A DNA stretch of 64,000 nt from Hanstruepera ponticola (GTDB taxonomy: Bacteria > Bacteroidota > Bacteroidia > Flavobacteriales > Flavobacteriaceae). Positions 36,700 through 46,543 of this stretch are shown piece by piece (the first letter of the stretch is position 1; the number at the start of each line of letters is the position of its first letter). The notes beneath the pieces are model-generated. The model saw only the letters and a list, made by a program, of their open reading frames with translations, made no database searches and was not told the DNA's origin. The stretch covers positions 1 through 64,000 of the forward strand of contig NZ_JABANC010000003.1 in NCBI RefSeq assembly GCF_012931685.1. Direction: 5' to 3'. A program made the translations under genes and the position numbers.

Positions 36700-37935
36700 C
36701 TATTGAACCTGTCCATTGATTATTACAGAATCAATATGGTTATCACCAAACGCATAAGGCAAATAGTTGTAGCTAGGTACAGGCTTCGTTATAATTACAT
36801 TAGCTTTTTTTCCTTTAGTAATGCTTCCATACATATTGCTGATACCCATTGCATAGGCGCCATTTATTGTGGCGGCATTTATTGCTTCTTCTGGAGTCAT
36901 TTTCATTTTTATACATGCCGTACTAATTACAAAATTCATATTACCACTCGGTGTTGAACCTGGATTGTAATCAGTCGCTAATGCAAGAGGTAAACCAGCA
37001 TCAATTAATCTTCTAGCTGGTGTGTATGGAATACTTAAAAAATAAGAACAGGAGGGAAGCGCTACCGGTATGGTTCTACTGTTTTTAAGTGCCTCAATAT
37101 CTTCATTATTAAGTTCCTCAAGATGATCTACAGACAACGCACCGAATTTTACTCCCAAGGCCACACCACCAAAAGCATTAAATTGATTGACATGAATTTT
37201 TGGAACAAGCCCGAATTGAGAGGCACATTCCAAAATACGTTCAGTGTCTTTTAAATCAAAATAGCCCTTTTCACAAAATACATCGATGTAATTAGCCAAT
37301 TGTAATTTAGAAACTTCAGGTATTAATTCATTGATTACTAAATCAACAAAAGCTTCTTTATTATTCTTAAAATCTTTAGGTACTGCATGCGCTGCCAATA
37401 AAGTGGCTTTGACCTTAACTGGAAAATTTTTCTTTAGGCGTTTAATTACACGTAGCATTTTTAGTTCAGCTGCAACGGTTAATCCATAACCAGATTTAAT
37501 TTCAATAGCTCCAGTACCCAGATTTATAACGTTTTGTAATCGTACTGCAGATTGTTCATACAAATCATCTTCACTCGTATTCTGTAGTTTTTCAGCTGAA
37601 TTCAAAATACCACCACCGCGATTGGCAATATCTTCATAACTTAAGCCGTTTATTCTGTCAACAAATTCTTGTTCTCTGTTACCTGCATAAACAATATGGG
37701 TATGTGAATCGCACCAAGTTGGTAATACCAATTTGTTGGTTGCATCAATGATATTATCAGCTTTTAAACCTACAGAATCTGACATTTCACCGTAATCTAC
37801 AATGGTATCATGGTCAATTAACAAAAAGGCATTTTTGATAGTTGGTAAAACTTTCATGTCTTGTCCGCTAACTAGAGTATGATTGGTTTCTCTTACTTGT
37901 ATTAATTCTTTAATGTTGGTAATAAGTGTTGTCAA
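36700..37935 (-). CDS. hutI: Imidazolonepropionase HutI
   Basis: A 411-residue amidohydrolase-fold enzyme. Metal and substrate residues lie in CDSHTHIVYAGNR (about 75-87), HAVPKDF (about 183-189), KIHVNQFNAFGG (about 245-256), SVDHLEEL and LATDYNPGSTP (about 317-327). It opens the imidazolone ring to N-formimidoyl-glutamate, the substrate of the hutG-like gene nearby. Histidase and urocanase (hutH, hutU) are not in the window. It is the first gene of its strand here after the terminator of the FG-GAP gene. Confidence 0.94.
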   Translation of the reverse strand: MTTLITNIKELIQVRETNHTLVSGQDMKVLPTIKNAFLLIDHDTIVDYGEMSDSVGLKADNIIDATNKLVLPTWCDSHTHIVYAGNREQEFVDRINGLSYEDIANRGGGILNSAEKLQNTSEDDLYEQSAVRLQNVINLGTGAIEIKSGYGLTVAAELKMLRVIKRLKKNFPVKVKATLLAAHAVPKDFKNNKEAFVDLVINELIPEVSKLQLANYIDVFCEKGYFDLKDTERILECASQFGLVPKIHVNQFNAFGGVALGVKFGALSVDHLEELNNEDIEALKNSRTIPVALPSCSYFLSIPYTPARRLIDAGLPLALATDYNPGSTPSGNMNFVISTACIKMKMTPEEAINAATINGAYAMGISNMYGSITKGKKANVIITKPVPSYNYLPYAFGDNHIDSVIINGQVQ

Positions 37936-37973
37936 AACTGTAATTTTTTCAAAGTTGCTTATTTTTTTGGGAA

Positions 37974-38009
37974 TAAAAAAACGCCTACAAGAGAACTTGA
38001 AGACGTTTC
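37974..38009 (-). terminator. Rho-independent terminator (minus strand)
   Basis: On the minus strand AAACGTCT pairs with AGGCGTTT (one G-T pair) followed by a long T run, just downstream of the FG-GAP gene stop. Confidence 0.7.
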
Positions 38010-38028
38010 ATTAAGTTTTAAATAAGAA

Positions 38029-39465
38029 TTACTGTTTGATAAACTTTATTGATTCATTACTATTGTCAATTCTTATGGTATAAATACCATTAGCTAATTC
38101 AGAAACATTCAATTGCGCATTAGTTCCATTGATTGATTCTGAAATTATTTCTTTTCCAAGTACATCATAAATTTTTAAACTTATATTTTCTGATTTTGGA
38201 GTTTTGAAGTTTAGTACATCATTAGCTGGATTTGGGAATACACTAATTTTTGATAAAGTATTATCTTCTACTCCTAAAGTGATCAATTCATTTTCATACC
38301 ACCCTAACGTATCATTTTGGTTTCCTAGGAAGGCAATATCTAAATCACCATCGCCATCATAATCATCGACAGTTATCGCAAAATTTTGGTAGTTGTGATC
38401 TTCAATTAATGTTGGTGTAGCACTTGGACTTGCATTATTAGCACCTTTAAACCATATAATGGCATCATCTGCAACTCCTGAATCCGTTAAAATAACATCA
38501 TTAAAAGTATCTCCATCAATGTCAGCAATGGCAATAGCACCCGGTCTGTCAATTATACTAGAATTAGAAATAGTATTAGCAGTAGAGGCGCCATTCTTTA
38601 TTTTATTAAACCATTCTACATCACCAGTACTATTATCTACTTTTACAACATCCATGGTGCCATCATTATTGACGTCAGCAAATTTTGTGGCTAAAAAATA
38701 GACATTACCAGAATCAACAGTTACGGCATCTTTAACCCAGGAAACTGTACTAGTACCGCTTTCTATATATTGATTATAGTATATTTCAATAGTACCAGTA
38801 TTATAAAACCCAATAACAACATCCATATCGGTATCTCCATCAAAATCATCCAATTCAATTGTAAAAGGACCATCAGTATTTCCATTTTCAATAATTTGTT
38901 CCGTTCCAAAACCTCCAGTTCCATCACCAGCAAACCATACAGCTTTGTTATCATCATAAGCAACTGTTGCTAAATCTATATGACCATCATTATTAATGTC
39001 AGCTGCAAAAACTTGACCTGCACCAGTTACGGAGCTACTTACAACAACTTCAGAACCAAAACCTCCCGAACCATCACTTAAGTAATAAACCAATTTGCTT
39101 TGATCTGCCGAAGTGGCAACAATATCTAGACCAAATTGATTGTCAATGTTTGCTACTGTCAGTCCATCAACATAGCGAATTGTTGAAGAAACCACAGATG
39201 ATGTGGGAATAGAAAAATTTCCAGAACCATCATTTTCGTACCATTTAATGTAATCTTGAGTTGGTGTACCAAAACCAGTAAACCAATAGGTAGCCATAAC
39301 TAGGTCAATATCACCATCATTGTCTAAATCACCTGATGCTAATTCGTAAGGTTCTTCCCCTGTATTGGGATCAATATTTTGAATTGGTGTTACAAATGTT
39401 GTTTGCGAGATGCCTATATGGCTAAACGAAATAATTGTAAATAAAGCGAGTAATGTTTTTTTCAT
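38029..39465 (-). CDS. FG-GAP/VCBS-repeat protein with T9SS sorting domain
   Basis: A 478-residue exported protein: signal peptide ending near residue 20 (SHIGISQ), then several FG-GAP/VCBS repeats with calcium-binding DxDxDG loops (DLDNDGDID, DINNDGHID, DFDGDTDMD, DVNNDGTMD, DIDGDTFND, DYDGDGDLD), building a beta-propeller. The last 80 or so residues (ISVFPNPANDVLNFKT ... YTIRIDNSNESIKFIKQ) are a type A T9SS sorting domain. Surface or secreted; ligand unknown. Confidence 0.92.
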   Translation of the reverse strand: MKKTLLALFTIISFSHIGISQTTFVTPIQNIDPNTGEEPYELASGDLDNDGDIDLVMATYWFTGFGTPTQDYIKWYENDGSGNFSIPTSSVVSSTIRYVDGLTVANIDNQFGLDIVATSADQSKLVYYLSDGSGGFGSEVVVSSSVTGAGQVFAADINNDGHIDLATVAYDDNKAVWFAGDGTGGFGTEQIIENGNTDGPFTIELDDFDGDTDMDVVIGFYNTGTIEIYYNQYIESGTSTVSWVKDAVTVDSGNVYFLATKFADVNNDGTMDVVKVDNSTGDVEWFNKIKNGASTANTISNSSIIDRPGAIAIADIDGDTFNDVILTDSGVADDAIIWFKGANNASPSATPTLIEDHNYQNFAITVDDYDGDGDLDIAFLGNQNDTLGWYENELITLGVEDNTLSKISVFPNPANDVLNFKTPKSENISLKIYDVLGKEIISESINGTNAQLNVSELANGIYTIRIDNSNESIKFIKQ

Positions 39466-39484
39466 AATCTTAAAGTTTGATTAT

Positions 39485-39492
39485 CAAATATA
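39485..39492 (-). promoter_or_regulatory. -7 promoter element for the FG-GAP gene
   Basis: On the minus strand TATATTTG lies 19 bases before the start at 39465. Confidence 0.55.
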
Positions 39493-39544
39493 TACTTTTT
39501 AAATGAAAAAACGTATTATATCGATATTTTTGTGCGTTTCGTCG

Positions 39545-40942
39545 TTATTTTAGACTACCAACCATATTTTCTGGTCTTACCCATTCATCATATTCTTCGG
39601 CTGTAACATAACCTAGATTAATAGCTTCTTCTTTTAAAGTAGTGCCATTTTTATGTGCTGTGTTGGCAATTTCTGCAGCTTTGTAATAACCAATTTTGGT
39701 GTTTAATGCGGTTACTAACATTAATGAATTATTTAAAAGTTGTTTAATGACGTCGTGATTTGGTTCAATACCAGATGCGCAATGCTCGTCAAAACTTACA
39801 CAGGCATCGCCCAATAGTTGAGCAGACTGCAATAGGTTTGCTGCCATCATAGGTTTAAAAACATTTAACTCGTAGTGACCTTGAGTTCCTCCAACAGTTA
39901 CGGCTACATCATTACCCATTACTTGTGCACAAACCATGGTTAATGCTTCACATTGAGTTGGATTTACTTTACCAGGCATTATAGAACTTCCAGGTTCATT
40001 TGCTGGAATAATGATTTCACCAATACCAGAACGTGGTCCAGAAGCCATCATACGAATATCATTGGCTATTTTGTTTAATGAAACGGCTAATTGCTTAAGA
40101 GCACCATGAGTTTCAACAAGGGCGTCATGAGCCGCTAGAGCTTCAAATTTATTTTTTGCAGTTATAAATGGTAAACCTGTAAATTCTGCAATAAATTCAG
40201 CTACTAATTCAGCATAACCTTCTGGTGTATTTAATCCTGTTCCAACAGCAGTTCCGCCTAGTGCTAATTCCGATAGGTGCGGTAAAGTATTTTCAAGTGC
40301 TTTCAAACCATGGTCTAATTGGGATACATAACCTGAAAACTCTTGACCTAGCGTTAATGGCGTCGCATCCATTAAATGCGTTCTTCCAATTTTTACAACC
40401 TCTTTAAATTCAATTGATTTATTATGTAACGTATTGCGCAATTGAATAATTCCTGGAATAGTAGTCTCAACTATCTTTTTATAAGCTGCAATGTGCATAC
40501 CAGTAGGAAACGTATCATTAGATGATTGTGATTTATTCACATCATCATTAGGCTGTATGGTTTTTTCACCTTCTCCAATAACTTTTCCTGCTAATTGATG
40601 AGCTCTATTTGCAATAACTTCATTAACATTCATATTGCTTTGCGTACCAGAACCAGTTTGCCAAATTACTAGAGGAAACTGATCATCGTGCTTTCCTTCT
40701 AAAATTTCCTCGCATACTTGAGCAATTAAATCACGTTTATCTTCTGAAAGAACACCAAGGTCACAATTAGTATAGGCTGCAGCTTTTTTTAGATATGCAA
40801 AACCATATACTATCTCTAATGGCATTGATGCTGGTGCACCAATTTTAAAATTATTTCTTGAACGTTCAGTTTGTGCTCCCCAAAGTTTATTTGATGGGAC
40901 TTTAACTTCGCCCATAGTATCTTTTTCTATTCTAAAAGTCAT
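39545..40942 (-). CDS. fumC: Class II fumarate hydratase FumC
   Basis: A 465-residue member of the fumarase/aspartase superfamily. [25 protein letters not shown] at the N-terminus and [19 protein letters not shown] (about 95-113), [21 protein letters not shown] (about 184-204) and the signature [15 protein letters not shown] (about 316-330) identify class II fumarase. It hydrates fumarate to malate in the TCA cycle. Monocistronic. Confidence 0.97.
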   Translation of the reverse strand: MTFRIEKDTMGEVKVPSNKLWGAQTERSRNNFKIGAPASMPLEIVYGFAYLKKAAAYTNCDLGVLSEDKRDLIAQVCEEILEGKHDDQFPLVIWQTGSGTQSNMNVNEVIANRAHQLAGKVIGEGEKTIQPNDDVNKSQSSNDTFPTGMHIAAYKKIVETTIPGIIQLRNTLHNKSIEFKEVVKIGRTHLMDATPLTLGQEFSGYVSQLDHGLKALENTLPHLSELALGGTAVGTGLNTPEGYAELVAEFIAEFTGLPFITAKNKFEALAAHDALVETHGALKQLAVSLNKIANDIRMMASGPRSGIGEIIIPANEPGSSIMPGKVNPTQCEALTMVCAQVMGNDVAVTVGGTQGHYELNVFKPMMAANLLQSAQLLGDACVSFDEHCASGIEPNHDVIKQLLNNSLMLVTALNTKIGYYKAAEIANTAHKNGTTLKEEAINLGYVTAEEYDEWVRPENMVGSLK

Positions 40943-40968
40943 GATTTTTAATCGTTTAAGTTGTAATG

Positions 40969-40976
40969 CAAAATTA
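40969..40976 (-). promoter_or_regulatory. -7 promoter element for fumC
   Basis: On the minus strand TAATTTTG fits TAnnTTTG and lies 26 bases before the fumC start at 40942. Confidence 0.55.
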
Positions 40977-41077
40977 CGATTTTATCGCTAAATTAGTTTG
41001 TTGCGCGATAGTTATTTGTAAGAAAACATTCAACAAATTTATAGTTGAAATAATTGTTAATAAATTAGAATTAGCTA

Positions 41078-41108
41078 TTGTAAAACAAAACTGTTTATTA
41101 TATCTTTG
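41078..41108 (+). promoter_or_regulatory. Promoter (-33 and -7) for the 57-residue gene
   Basis: TTG at 41078-41080 and TATCTTTG at 41101-41108 are 20 bases apart, a good fit to the Bacteroidota promoter. The ATG is at 41138. Confidence 0.65.
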
Positions 41109-41137
41109 CCATAATTAATAGTAAATGCAACCAACTT

Positions 41138-41311
41138 ATGTTTGATTTTGACCAATATTTAGGATTTTTAGCGTTTTTAACCATTTTAACCATTGGATTT
41201 TGGTTAATGATATTTTTAATCACATTTGTAATCCCTTATTGGATTGGTGGTGCATTAATTGAGCGTATGAAAGAAATGCGCGAAGAAAGAAAAGCAAAAC
41301 ATACTAACTAA
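41138..41311 (+). CDS. 57-residue membrane protein, hypothetical
   Basis: A short frame starting MFDFDQYLGFLAFLTI with one long hydrophobic segment (about 9-33, ending LITFVIPYWIGG), perhaps a hairpin or single helix. It has a charged tail (ERMKEMREERKAKHTN). It has its own good promoter and a strong terminator 20 bases after the stop, both unusual for a spurious ORF. The base usage looks like a real gene. Function unknown. The positively charged C-terminus would face the cytoplasm. Confidence 0.75.
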   Translation: MFDFDQYLGFLAFLTILTIGFWLMIFLITFVIPYWIGGALIERMKEMREERKAKHTN

Positions 41312-41330
41312 TTTTGTTAGTTTAAATATA

Positions 41331-41362
41331 AAAAAAAGGAAGCCATAAAGCTTCCTTTTTTT
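41331..41362. terminator. Bidirectional terminator
   Basis: AAAAAAAGGAAGC pairs with GCTTCCTTTTTTT around CATAAA, between the 57-residue gene and the convergent receptor gene. Confidence 0.9.
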
Positions 41363-41379
41363 ATGTCCTTAATTTTTAA

Positions 41380-43842
41380 TTATCCTTCAAAATCAAAATC
41401 GCCTCCACCATTTTCGCCACGATTTCTATCCTGTCTTTGTTTTTGCTGATTAAATCTGTAAGTTAATGATAGCATTAAGCTACGTTCACGCCATTGAAAT
41501 TCTGAATCACTCCTGAAGGTTGGTGTATTAGTTTCTGAAATTCGCTTTCTACTGTTTAATAGGTCACTTATGTTAAGAGCTATTGACGCATTATCATTTA
41601 AGAAATCTTTGCTAAAAGCCATGTTGGAAGAGAAAACACCCTCTCTTTTATTTTGAGCATCGGCAGATGGGCCTCTGTAATTCAAACTTGTTTGCCATTC
41701 TATACTCCAAGGAAGCGTTAATTTATTGTTTATTCTTGCAAACCAACTGGTATTGTCATTATCTAATGATAAACCATTTGGTGTTGTACCAGTTGTAGAT
41801 TGTTGGAATATGTTAAAATTAGCATTTACGTTCCATTTACGAGATTGGTTGTATGTCAATGTAAATTCAAATCCAAAACGGTCTTCCTCTGCAAGATTAA
41901 TTGGCGAACGTTCAATAATTGGAAGCTCCTGACCTCCTACAATAACAGTTTGACCGGTATCATAACTTACAAAACTAAAGGCATCAGTTGCTCGTTGGTA
42001 ATAAGCGGAAGTATTTAAAGACACCTTGCCAAATTTCTTGTAATACCCAACGTCGAACAAACCTGAATAACTAGGCGCTAATTCTGGATTTCCTCTAAAA
42101 ATGCTGGTTACACTAGAGCGTGATGGAAATGGGTTAATAAACCAAGATCTTGGTCTTCGAATTCTCCTACTGTAACCCAAAGTAATATTTTCATTTTCAC
42201 TAATTTCATAGCTTAAATTTACAGTTGGAAATAATCCTAAATAGTTATTTTGATTGAAATCTCCGCTTGTAGGTTGATCTATAGTAATTCTTGTTTCCTC
42301 AAGACGCAATCCTAACAAGTAAGAAAATTTATCTCCTATTTTACTTCCAAATTGTGTGTATGCCGCATTGATGTATTCTCTATAATTTAAAAAATTCGAT
42401 AAGTCTGTACTCAATTCAAATTCATTACTGTTCTGATCTAAAAACCAAACTTTATAATCTGTATCTTGATCATTAAAGTTACCACGATATCCAGCTTCAA
42501 ACTGACTTTTTTCTCCTATAGGTAATACATAATCTGCTTGTAATAATATGCGTTGTTGATCTTCTAAAGTAGAAACTCTTTCTGTGTTAACACCTTCAAG
42601 TAGTACTTCAGAAAACTCATCTTCAGAATTATCCTCATATTGAAAATCCATAGTGAGCGTATGACCACCATCATCAAAATTCTTCTGGAAATTTAATGAG
42701 TATTGAATAACCTTATCTTCTTCCAATTCTGGATCAAATCGGTTGCTTTCAGATTCAAAATTGCCATTTTCATCATACTGTGTCAAAATGTTTGTAGTAT
42801 TACTTTCATTATTACCATCACGATATGAAATAGCACCAGTTAACGAAGCTGAATCTGTAACATACCACTCTACACCAAAGTTTGTACTTAAACCTTTTCT
42901 AACGCGATCATAATCATTAGTTTCGTTAGCGTAAGTATCTGGATCATCAGCTATTTCATTACCATCTTCATCAAAATCGTTGTTAAAATATTGCGTGTAA
43001 GACGATGAATTTCCTGGTACTTCGCGATAATTATAACTAGTCGTATTAAAAATATTTACATCACCTGTCCTATAATTAACATTTCCTGAAATACCTGCTG
43101 CTTTAGGATAACCTGCACTTGCAGTTACAGCACCATTAAAACCTTGTAATTTACTTCTTCTTAAAATAATATTTAAAATACCTGCTGTACCTTCAGCATC
43201 GTATCTAGCAGAAGGTGAGGTAATCACTTCAACACGTTCTATGGATTCAGCGGGTAATTGGCGTAAAGCATCTGTAGAATTCAAACCTACTAATCCAGAG
43301 GGTTTTCCATTTATTAAAATACGAACGTTATCATTACCTCTTAACGACACATTTCCTTCAACATCTACAGCCACTGACGGGACATTATCCAATACGTCAC
43401 TAACGGTTCCACCTCTTACAGTTAAATCTTTACCAACATTGTATATTTTTTTATCTAGTTTTATTTCAACGGTTGTTGTTTCGGCAATAATTTCTACTTC
43501 TTCTAGGGCTTCAGCACCTTCAGCTAAACCAATTTTACCTAAATTTCTATCAGCTGATAATTCTTGATTTGGAATGGTCAATTTTTCAAAACCAATAAAT
43601 TCAACCGTAATATCATAAGTTCCAGAAGGGATTGGAATACTAAAGGCACCATCCATATCAGTAATACCACCAGTTTCAATTCGATTTTCAGCCTTATTTA
43701 CAAAAGCTACTGTTGCATATTCTAATGGCTGATTGGTTGTTTTGTCAAAAACGTTACCCGTAATTGTTATTTCTTTTGAATTTTGAGAAAATGATAAAAA
43801 TGTTGTTCCAACTAATAGTAGGGCTAATAAAAATTTGTGCAT
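41380..43842 (-). CDS. TonB-dependent receptor-like protein, OMP beta-barrel family
   Basis: An 820-residue outer-membrane protein. Signal peptide ends near 20 (TFLSFSQ). A CarboxypepD_reg-like domain (about 25-105, ITGNVFDKTTNQPLEYATV) precedes the plug (about 125-230, LTVRGGTVSDVLDNVPSVAV and GTAGILNIILRRSK), then a long barrel of the OMP_b-brl_3 type with typical GYSRRIRRPRSWFINPF. The C-terminus ends in an unusual acidic/glycine tail (GENGGGDFDFEG) after the last strand. No SusD partner is adjacent, so it is not a classic Sus pair; substrate unknown. Confidence 0.9.
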   Translation of the reverse strand: MHKFLLALLLVGTTFLSFSQNSKEITITGNVFDKTTNQPLEYATVAFVNKAENRIETGGITDMDGAFSIPIPSGTYDITVEFIGFEKLTIPNQELSADRNLGKIGLAEGAEALEEVEIIAETTTVEIKLDKKIYNVGKDLTVRGGTVSDVLDNVPSVAVDVEGNVSLRGNDNVRILINGKPSGLVGLNSTDALRQLPAESIERVEVITSPSARYDAEGTAGILNIILRRSKLQGFNGAVTASAGYPKAAGISGNVNYRTGDVNIFNTTSYNYREVPGNSSSYTQYFNNDFDEDGNEIADDPDTYANETNDYDRVRKGLSTNFGVEWYVTDSASLTGAISYRDGNNESNTTNILTQYDENGNFESESNRFDPELEEDKVIQYSLNFQKNFDDGGHTLTMDFQYEDNSEDEFSEVLLEGVNTERVSTLEDQQRILLQADYVLPIGEKSQFEAGYRGNFNDQDTDYKVWFLDQNSNEFELSTDLSNFLNYREYINAAYTQFGSKIGDKFSYLLGLRLEETRITIDQPTSGDFNQNNYLGLFPTVNLSYEISENENITLGYSRRIRRPRSWFINPFPSRSSVTSIFRGNPELAPSYSGLFDVGYYKKFGKVSLNTSAYYQRATDAFSFVSYDTGQTVIVGGQELPIIERSPINLAEEDRFGFEFTLTYNQSRKWNVNANFNIFQQSTTGTTPNGLSLDNDNTSWFARINNKLTLPWSIEWQTSLNYRGPSADAQNKREGVFSSNMAFSKDFLNDNASIALNISDLLNSRKRISETNTPTFRSDSEFQWRERSLMLSLTYRFNQQKQRQDRNRGENGGGDFDFEG

Positions 43843-43871
43843 CTTAAATGTTATTTTTCATTTTAAGACAG

Positions 43872-43879
43872 CAAAAATA
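43872..43879 (-). promoter_or_regulatory. -7 promoter element for the receptor gene
   Basis: On the minus strand TATTTTTG lies 29 bases before the start at 43842. Confidence 0.5.
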
Positions 43880-43917
43880 ACCTATGGTTTAAGGGGCTTT
43901 GGTTAAAACTATGTTAA

Positions 43918-43951
43918 ATAAAAAAGCTTCAATCTTAAGAGGTTGAAGCTT
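43918..43951 (-). terminator. Rho-independent terminator (minus strand)
   Basis: On the minus strand AAGCTTCAA pairs with TTGAAGCTT around a short AT-rich loop, followed by T residues, just after the ArsC-like gene. Confidence 0.8.
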
Positions 43952-43957
43952 GGCAAT

Positions 43958-44299
43958 TTAGATAATTTCTATAATTCTTTCAGGAGGTCTTCCAATAATG
44001 GCTTTGTTACCATTAATGACTATTGGTCGTTCAATGAGTTTTGGGTTTTCAACCATAGCCTTAATAATTTGTGTGTCTGATAACTTTTTACCTTTGAAAT
44101 TGTCTTTCCAGATAGTTTCATTCGTTCTAACGAGTTCAATAGGTTGAATATCTAGTTTATCAATTAATTCTTCTAACTCATTTACGGTTGGAACATCCTC
44201 AAGGTATTTTCGTATTTCAAATGGTTTACCAGAATTTTCTAATATTTCTAATCCTTCGCGTGATTTCCTACAGCGGCTGTTGTGATAAATTGTAATCAT
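43958..44299 (-). CDS. ArsC-family protein (arsenate reductase / Spx fold)
   Basis: A 113-residue thioredoxin-like protein. YHNSRCRKSREGLEIL (about 5-20) carries the catalytic cysteine of glutaredoxin-dependent arsenate reductases, and ERPIVINGNKAIIGRPPERI (about 90-109) is the ArsC C-terminal segment with the conserved arginine. It lacks the CxxC of Spx. No arsenic operon is nearby; in this phylum such genes may serve a general redox role. It lies 9 bases downstream of prfB, so the two may be co-transcribed. Confidence 0.88.
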   Translation of the reverse strand: MITIYHNSRCRKSREGLEILENSGKPFEIRKYLEDVPTVNELEELIDKLDIQPIELVRTNETIWKDNFKGKKLSDTQIIKAMVENPKLIERPIVINGNKAIIGRPPERIIEII

Positions 44300-44308
44300 G
44301 TTTTTTAA

Positions 44309-45419
44309 TTATAAGCTTTCTGATTCGGATTCTTTTTGTCCCATCATCATAAGATATGCTTTTAAAAAGGGTTGGATGTTACCATCCATTACGGCATCAA
44401 CATTTCCTGTTTCATGACCTGAACGAACATCTTTAACTAATTTATAGGGATGCATGACATAGTTTCTAATTTGGCTTCCCCATTCAATCTTCATTTTTTC
44501 TGCCTCAATATCATCACGTTGTGACATCTGTTTTTGAAGTTCAATCTCATACAACTGTGATTTTAACATTTGTAAGGCACGTGCTCTATTATCGTGTTGT
44601 GAACGTGTTTCTGAACATTGAATTTGAATACCTGATGGTTTGTGTAATAATTGTACTTTGGTTTCTACTTTATTAACATTCTGACCACCAGCACCACTAG
44701 AACGTGCTGTAGTAATTTCAATATCTGCTGGATTTATTTCAATCTCAATAGAGTCATCAACCAAAGGATATACATATACAGAAGCAAAACTGGTATGGCG
44801 CTTTGCATTACTATCAAAAGGTGAAATACGAACCAAGCGATGTACACCATTTTCACCTTTGAGCCAACCGAATGCAAACTCACCTTCAATTTCTAAAGTA
44901 ACGGTTTTAATTCCAGCAACATCACCATCTTGGAGGTTAAGTTCTTTAACTTTAAAACCACTTTTTTCAGCATACATCAAATACATGCGCATGAGCATGC
45001 TTGCCCAATCGCAACTTTCAGTACCTCCAGCACCAGCAGTAATTTGTAGAACGGCACTTAAACTGTCACCTTCTTCTGAAAGCATGTTTTTGAATTCTAA
45101 ATCTTCAATAAGAGTTACAGCTTTTTCATAACGATTGTCAACATCTTCAACAGTAGATTCACCTTCTTTAAAGAATTCGTAAATAACTTCTAAATCTTCA
45201 ACTAAAATTTTAGCTTCATTGTAATCTTCAACCCATTTCTTTTTGCTTCGTAGTGATTGCATGACAGCTTCAGCAGCTTTAGAGTCATTCCAAAAATTAG
45301 GATCAAAGGTTTGCTCTTCTTCGTTTTGAATTTCTATCAATTTGGCATCTATGTCAAAGATAGTGCCGTAGCTTGACTAGGCGTGTATTAAGATCTTTAA
45401 TGTGATCTGAAGTAATCAT
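44309..45419 (-). CDS. prfB: Peptide chain release factor 2 with programmed +1 frameshift
   Basis: The full protein is about 369 residues: a first frame of 21 codons from the ATG at 45419 ([21 protein letters not shown]) ends at a TGA (45356-45354), and the downstream frame continues from the next GAC, giving [15 protein letters not shown]. The CTT-TGA-C junction is the classical RF2 autoregulatory site. RF2 recognises UGA through SPF ([10 protein letters not shown]) and releases the chain through [13 protein letters not shown]. It reads as one gene only if the shift is used; an internal start would give a shorter 343-residue protein. Confidence 0.92.
45353..45362 (-). promoter_or_regulatory. 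prfB programmed frameshift site
   Basis: On the minus strand the sequence TATCTTTGAC matches the conserved RF2 slip site (CUU UGA C). The bases before it read CTACGGCAC and contain no AGGGGG-like Shine-Dalgarno sequence. Confidence 0.9.
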
Positions 45420-45510
45420 AGAATTAATTTTCAACAAAAATAAAATTATTATTAGTCTCATAAAATTTAACATCATTTAATTTTATAGTTTTATAAACTA
45501 AAATATTGTC

Positions 45511-46533
45511 ATGATTATAGATTTACGAAGTGATACAGTCACGAAACCTTCTAAAGGCATGTTGGATGCTATGATGTCAGCCCAAGTTGGTGACGATGTG
45601 TTTGATGAAGATCCAACAGTTAAATTGTTGGAAGAACGATTAGCTGATATGTTTGGAAAATCGAAAGCTTTGTTTTTTCCTAGCGGTAGTATGGCTAATC
45701 AAGCAGCTTTGAAATTACACACAAACCCAGGTGAGCAAGTTATATGTGACAAGTTTGCTCATATTTATAATTATGAAGCTGGAGGTGCTTCGTTTAATAG
45801 TGGTATATCCTGCAAGTTAATTGATGGCAATCGAGGTATGTTTACTGCTAAACAAGTTGAAGCAGCTATTAATCCTGATGCCTTTTATTATGCAAAAACC
45901 ACTTTGGTAGAAGTTGAAAACACAGCGAATAGAGGAGGAGGTTCACTTTGGGATTTCGAAGAACTAAAAAAAATTAGAACCGTTTGTAACGCTCACGAAT
46001 TAGGTTATCATTTGGATGGTGCGCGACTTTGGAATGCGCTTGTGGAGAAAAATGAAACTCCCAAGCAGTATGGTGAATTGTTTGATAGTATTTCAGTGTG
46101 TTTGAGTAAAGGGTTAGGCTGCCCAATTGGTTCTGTATTGATAGGAAATACCGCTATCATGAAAGATGCGGTCCGAATTAGAAAAGTTTTCGGAGGAAAT
46201 ATGCGTCAAGTTGGTTATTTGGCAGCTGCTGGGTTATACGCATTAGATAATAATTTGAATCGTTTAACCGATGATCATAAACGCGCTAAAGAAATAGGAG
46301 ATGTCTTGAGCAAACTTACCTTTATTAAATCGGTTGAGCCTATTGAGACTAACATCATAATTTTTGAACTACAAGCCGATGTTGATGAATCACTATTCAT
46401 TTCAAAATTAGCACAAAAAGACATCAAATTAATTGGTATGGGAAGTGGTAAGCTACGGTTAGTTACGCATATGGATTATACTCAAGAGTTACATATGCGG
46501 TTCATGGGTATTCTAAATAGTTTAAATTTATAA
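45511..46533 (+). CDS. GntG/LtaE-family PLP-dependent aldolase (low-specificity threonine aldolase)
   Basis: A 340-residue fold-type I PLP enzyme. DLRSDTVTKPSKGMLDAM (3-20) is the family N-terminus. GDDVFDEDPTVKLLEERLA (about 28-46), HLDGARLWNAL (about 168-178) and SKGLGCPIGSVL (about 203-214, Schiff-base lysine) identify threonine aldolases. It cleaves L-threonine or L-allo-threonine to glycine and acetaldehyde. It lies 91 bases from the prfB start and diverges from it. Confidence 0.93.
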   Translation: MIIDLRSDTVTKPSKGMLDAMMSAQVGDDVFDEDPTVKLLEERLADMFGKSKALFFPSGSMANQAALKLHTNPGEQVICDKFAHIYNYEAGGASFNSGISCKLIDGNRGMFTAKQVEAAINPDAFYYAKTTLVEVENTANRGGGSLWDFEELKKIRTVCNAHELGYHLDGARLWNALVEKNETPKQYGELFDSISVCLSKGLGCPIGSVLIGNTAIMKDAVRIRKVFGGNMRQVGYLAAAGLYALDNNLNRLTDDHKRAKEIGDVLSKLTFIKSVEPIETNIIIFELQADVDESLFISKLAQKDIKLIGMGSGKLRLVTHMDYTQELHMRFMGILNSLNL

Positions 46534-46543
46534 TCATCAGAAT

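Noticed and set aside
41380-43842. A SusC-type nutrient receptor with SusD partner
   Set aside because: No SusD-like lipoprotein gene is adjacent and the barrel looks like the OMP_b-brl_3 type.
44309-45419. prfB as a pseudogene with an in-frame stop
   Set aside because: The stop sits at the conserved CTT-TGA-C site and both frames carry expected RF2 residues, so this is a programmed frameshift.
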